8,764 nucleotides of DNA from Lachnospiraceae bacterium. Lineage in GTDB: Bacteria; Bacillota; Clostridia; Lachnospirales; Lachnospiraceae. The DNA lies in the NCBI GenBank assembly GCA_024684155.1, contig JAIKXK010000398.1, positions 1 to 8,764 on the forward strand. The letters run 5' to 3'. The translations under genes were made by a program, and so were the position numbers. Shown here piece by piece: positions 6,858 to 8,764 of the stretch; positions within the stretch are counted from its first letter, which is position 1; the number at the start of each line of letters is the position of its first letter. Below the pieces are notes generated by a model. The model was not told the DNA's origin, ran no database searches, and saw only the letters and a list, made by a program, of their open reading frames with translations.

Positions 6858-7298
6858 ATGAAGAATTCGAAAACTGCTATAAAAATTATTTTGTTTTTAA
6901 TTTATATTGTGGTATTGGCATATCTTTTGTTCGCGGCAGAATCCTTTGGCCGGGATGGTGGATATGCAGGGGTAAACCTTGTACCATTTGCAGAGATTCA
7001 TAGATACCTTACGAATATATCGAAAATAGGAGTTACCTTAGTGGTGATTAACCTCTTAGGAAATATCCTGTTGTTTGTTCCTTTTGGATATTTTTTGCCA
7101 TCCTTATTTGGAGCAGGTAAAAGCAGACCGGTAACCTATGTTTTAATCTGCATGTTTTTTAGTATTATGATTGAACTTCTACAGTTTGTGACCAACGCAG
7201 GTTGCTGTGATGTAGATGATGTGATTTTAAATACACTAGGCGGTTTATGCGGATACTTATGTTATGAAATTTTACATTTGAAGGGAAGACGACGTTAG
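6858..7298 (+). CDS. VanZ family membrane protein
   Basis: A 146-residue integral membrane protein with four likely helices (about 8-26, 58-82, 91-112, 122-140). It has the VanZ-like signatures NLVPF (40-44), NLLGNILLFVPFGYFLP (65-81), IELLQ (105-109) and the acidic DVDDVILNTLGG (118-129). VanZ gives low-level teicoplanin resistance by an unknown mechanism, and most chromosomal relatives have no known function; presence here does not imply resistance. The ATG follows the pyrE TAA with no spacer, and the only SD-like sequence is a weak GGTG (6845-6848), so translation probably depends on ribosomes finishing pyrE. The end overlaps the next gene's GTG by one base. The C-terminus is KGRRR, expected to be cytoplasmic by the positive-inside rule. 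Confidence 0.88.
   Translation: MKNSKTAIKIILFLIYIVVLAYLLFAAESFGRDGGYAGVNLVPFAEIHRYLTNISKIGVTLVVINLLGNILLFVPFGYFLPSLFGAGKSRPVTYVLICMFFSIMIELLQFVTNAGCCDVDDVILNTLGGLCGYLCYEILHLKGRRR
7281..7286 (+). promoter_or_regulatory. Ribosome binding site supporting a GTG start
   Basis: AAGGGA lies inside the last codons of the VanZ-like gene, 11 nt before GTG 7298-7300. No ATG in that frame lies between this site and the hydrophobic segments, so the site decides for the GTG start. Confidence 0.55.
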
Positions 7299-7624
7299 TG
7301 AGCGCAAGAAGACGAAGAAGATTCGAGGCAAAAAGACCAAAGTCACGATTGTCCATTTGGACAGCTGCTATTGGCGGAGGCATATTGATTTTATACGGAG
7401 TGCTTTTGGCCCTGACAGTAGCAGGATCAGATGAGGCTGCAAGATGGATGGCGGGGATTGGAGTCTTTGCTATGATAGGTGCTGCAATTGCACTGGGAAA
7501 AAGTATTTCCCCTTTTCGTGATCAGGGATTTGATACTCTAAACCGCTGGCTTGGAATGTTGCTGCCATTAGCGGCACTTTTGGTTTGGGTTTGGACCTAT
7601 TTAGTGGGAATAATATTAGGTTAG
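7298..7624 (+). CDS. Small three-helix membrane protein, possibly DUF6142-like
   Basis: A 108-residue protein of unknown function. It has a strongly basic N-terminus (Arg4-Arg8 run, then KRPKSR), then three hydrophobic segments at about 19-41, 49-68 and 84-106, the last ending YLVGIILG. Basic head plus three helices predicts N-in, C-out topology. Layout and the final tryptophan/leucine-rich helix resemble small Lachnospiraceae membrane proteins I recall as DUF6142 and as lying near pyrE and an aminopeptidase; this is memory, not a search. The GTG start overlaps the VanZ-like stop (TAGTG), pointing to coupled translation. The next gene starts 19 nt after its stop. No catalytic motif, signal-peptidase site or lipobox is visible. 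Confidence is high that it is a real gene and low for the family name. Confidence 0.8.
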   Translation: MSARRRRRFEAKRPKSRLSIWTAAIGGGILILYGVLLALTVAGSDEAARWMAGIGVFAMIGAAIALGKSISPFRDQGFDTLNRWLGMLLPLAALLVWVWTYLVGIILG

Positions 7625-7643
7625 GAAGAGAGTACTAAAATTT

Positions 7644-8764
7644 ATGGAAGAACGTTTCTTACTTGTAAAAGAACGAATTTTAGAAATAGGAAAAGAGAAT
7701 ACGTTACCAAAGGAGTACAGTGAGTATTTTTCTCATGTAGCATCATTTTTAGGTGAAGTATTTGATTATAAGGAAGAACTGAAAAAAGGAATGTTACCGA
7801 GAGAAAAAGCCGAGGTAATATTTGCATCATTGTACAAAGACACAGAAGCAGGAGTGTATGAAGAGTCATATTTATCCCCTGCTTTTGCTGCGAAAAAATT
7901 AGGTTTGGAACAGGGACAGTTTTTGTCAGCATTATATGCAACTCTTCGTTCTACCATTCTTTGGGTGGCAGAAGAAAAACTGGAGTTTTTAACTGTTTAT
8001 GCAGAACTATTTGTTCAGATTTATGGATGTTACGTAGCGGAAAGCGAAGGAGAAGCTTCTTACGAGTATGCCTTAAAAGAGGCAAAAGATGTGTACTATT
8101 ATTTCTGGCATGACTATGCAGAAATCTTTGTGGAAGATTCTGTTCGCTCTCAGGTATTAGCAGAAGAAGGAATCTTTTCAGATATCGTAATGAACTCTGA
8201 TCTTTCTGATTTATCTTATCTTTATCGCTATGGAAAAAATATCGGTAAAAATGAGATTGAAATGGCAGAGTATCTAAACAAACTTCCAGAAGAAGATATT
8301 TTATCCATGGCAAAAACCTTTACGGAAGGATACCGTATTGGGTTTGAAACCACAAGAAAAGATATTTCAAAGAAAGCTGCTGCAGGGATTCGCTATCCAA
8401 TCGGTATGGAGCGAGTGGTTCGCCAGGCAGTATTAAACTTTAAGGAAATAGGTCTGTCTTCTACCTTTATGCGTGGAGGAATTGATACCAATACAAAAAA
8501 CAAACAGTTTGAGTACGATCACAAAGACGATAAGGCTCTTTACTATGACAAAGGATATGTAGAAAGAAGACTTGAAGTACTTCGATTGGCCTTTGAAGAA
8601 GTAAAGGATGATGCCAGAAAATATGGTGGCCCTGCTGTCATTGAATTCTTTGGTGAGCCAAAGGTTAAACTTGTAAATCACAAAGAAAATATTGTAATGA
8701 GCGAAGATCAAAATCACTTAAACGTGTACGATCAAAGTAAGAGCAGTGCCATTACAAGAGAATA
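7644..8764 (+). CDS. Aminopeptidase, M29-like, N-terminal part (3' end beyond window)
   Basis: Open to the window end: 373 full codons, no stop. Residues 1 to about 215 form an acidic, mainly helical domain with no signal peptide. From LPEEDILSMAKTFTEGYRIGF (from 214) onward it matches my memory of the large (about 650-750 residue) aminopeptidases of Lachnospiraceae, often named leucyl aminopeptidase or aminopeptidase T: GIRYPIGMERVVRQAV (248-263), EYDHKDDKALYYDKGYVERR (290-309), GPAVIEFFGEP (329-339). The M29 metal ligands are C-terminal in such proteins and lie outside the window, so catalysis cannot be confirmed here. SD AGGAAGAG (7623-7630) overlaps the previous stop, 13 nt before ATG, rather long spacing. 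It is probably the third passenger gene of the pyrE unit. Likely a cytosolic peptidase; substrate unknown. Confidence 0.72.
   Translation, partial: MEERFLLVKERILEIGKENTLPKEYSEYFSHVASFLGEVFDYKEELKKGMLPREKAEVIFASLYKDTEAGVYEESYLSPAFAAKKLGLEQGQFLSALYATLRSTILWVAEEKLEFLTVYAELFVQIYGCYVAESEGEASYEYALKEAKDVYYYFWHDYAEIFVEDSVRSQVLAEEGIFSDIVMNSDLSDLSYLYRYGKNIGKNEIEMAEYLNKLPEEDILSMAKTFTEGYRIGFETTRKDISKKAAAGIRYPIGMERVVRQAVLNFKEIGLSSTFMRGGIDTNTKNKQFEYDHKDDKALYYDKGYVERRLEVLRLAFEEVKDDARKYGGPAVIEFFGEPKVKLVNHKENIVMSEDQNHLNVYDQSKSSAITRE

Noticed and set aside
6858..7298. Glycopeptide resistance gene
   Set aside because: VanZ-family proteins are common on Firmicute chromosomes without resistance; no vanA/H/X/R/S genes are nearby.
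7951..8313. 120-residue minus-strand open frame
   Set aside because: Antisense to the peptidase gene, whose sense frame continues through it with conserved blocks.
1..8764. CRISPR array, tRNA/rRNA, insertion sequence, phage or toxin-antitoxin genes
   Set aside because: None seen: no spaced repeats, cloverleaf, transposase-like frames or terminal inverted repeats; nearly all bases belong to housekeeping genes on one strand.

Overview
The window looks like a chromosomal stretch of a low-GC anaerobic Firmicute, most likely a gut or rumen Lachnospiraceae (Clostridia). The grounds are A+T-rich codon use, purine-rich Shine-Dalgarno sites, extended -10 promoters of the TATGGTATAAT kind, the ATP-type PEP carboxykinase, and protein signatures I associate with that family (the PyrK iron-sulfur region, the small membrane protein and the peptidase after pyrE). 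Genus cannot be fixed from the sequence alone. Every gene I can support is on the + strand.

Layout: (1) 1-891 is the C-terminal part of pckA, cut by the window edge and closed by a strong hairpin terminator. (2) 967-2016 is a single family-2 glycosyltransferase with its own hairpin terminator. (3) 2094-6125 is a compact pyrimidine block, pyrC-pyrF-pyrK-pyrD, opened by an extended -10 promoter. (4) 6183-6857 is pyrE, which has its own, better promoter starting inside the last codons of pyrD. (5) 6858-8764 is a tightly coupled tail: a VanZ-family membrane protein whose ATG directly follows the pyrE stop, a small three-helix membrane protein starting at a GTG that overlaps the VanZ stop, and the first 373 residues of a large aminopeptidase (M29-like) running off the end.

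Together PyrC, PyrD+PyrK, PyrE and PyrF cover de novo UMP synthesis from carbamoyl aspartate to UMP. The first two steps (carAB, pyrB/pyrI) are not in the window. PyrK makes the dihydroorotate dehydrogenase the NAD-linked type 1B enzyme, as expected for an anaerobe. No PyrR-type attenuator is visible, so control probably lies at the two similar promoters.

Most of the window is ordinary housekeeping DNA. I see no mobile element, CRISPR, tRNA or rRNA. The parts most worth a second look are the paired pyr promoters, a one-helical-turn tandem repeat at the pyrE start site, and the translationally coupled membrane/peptidase genes hung on pyrE.
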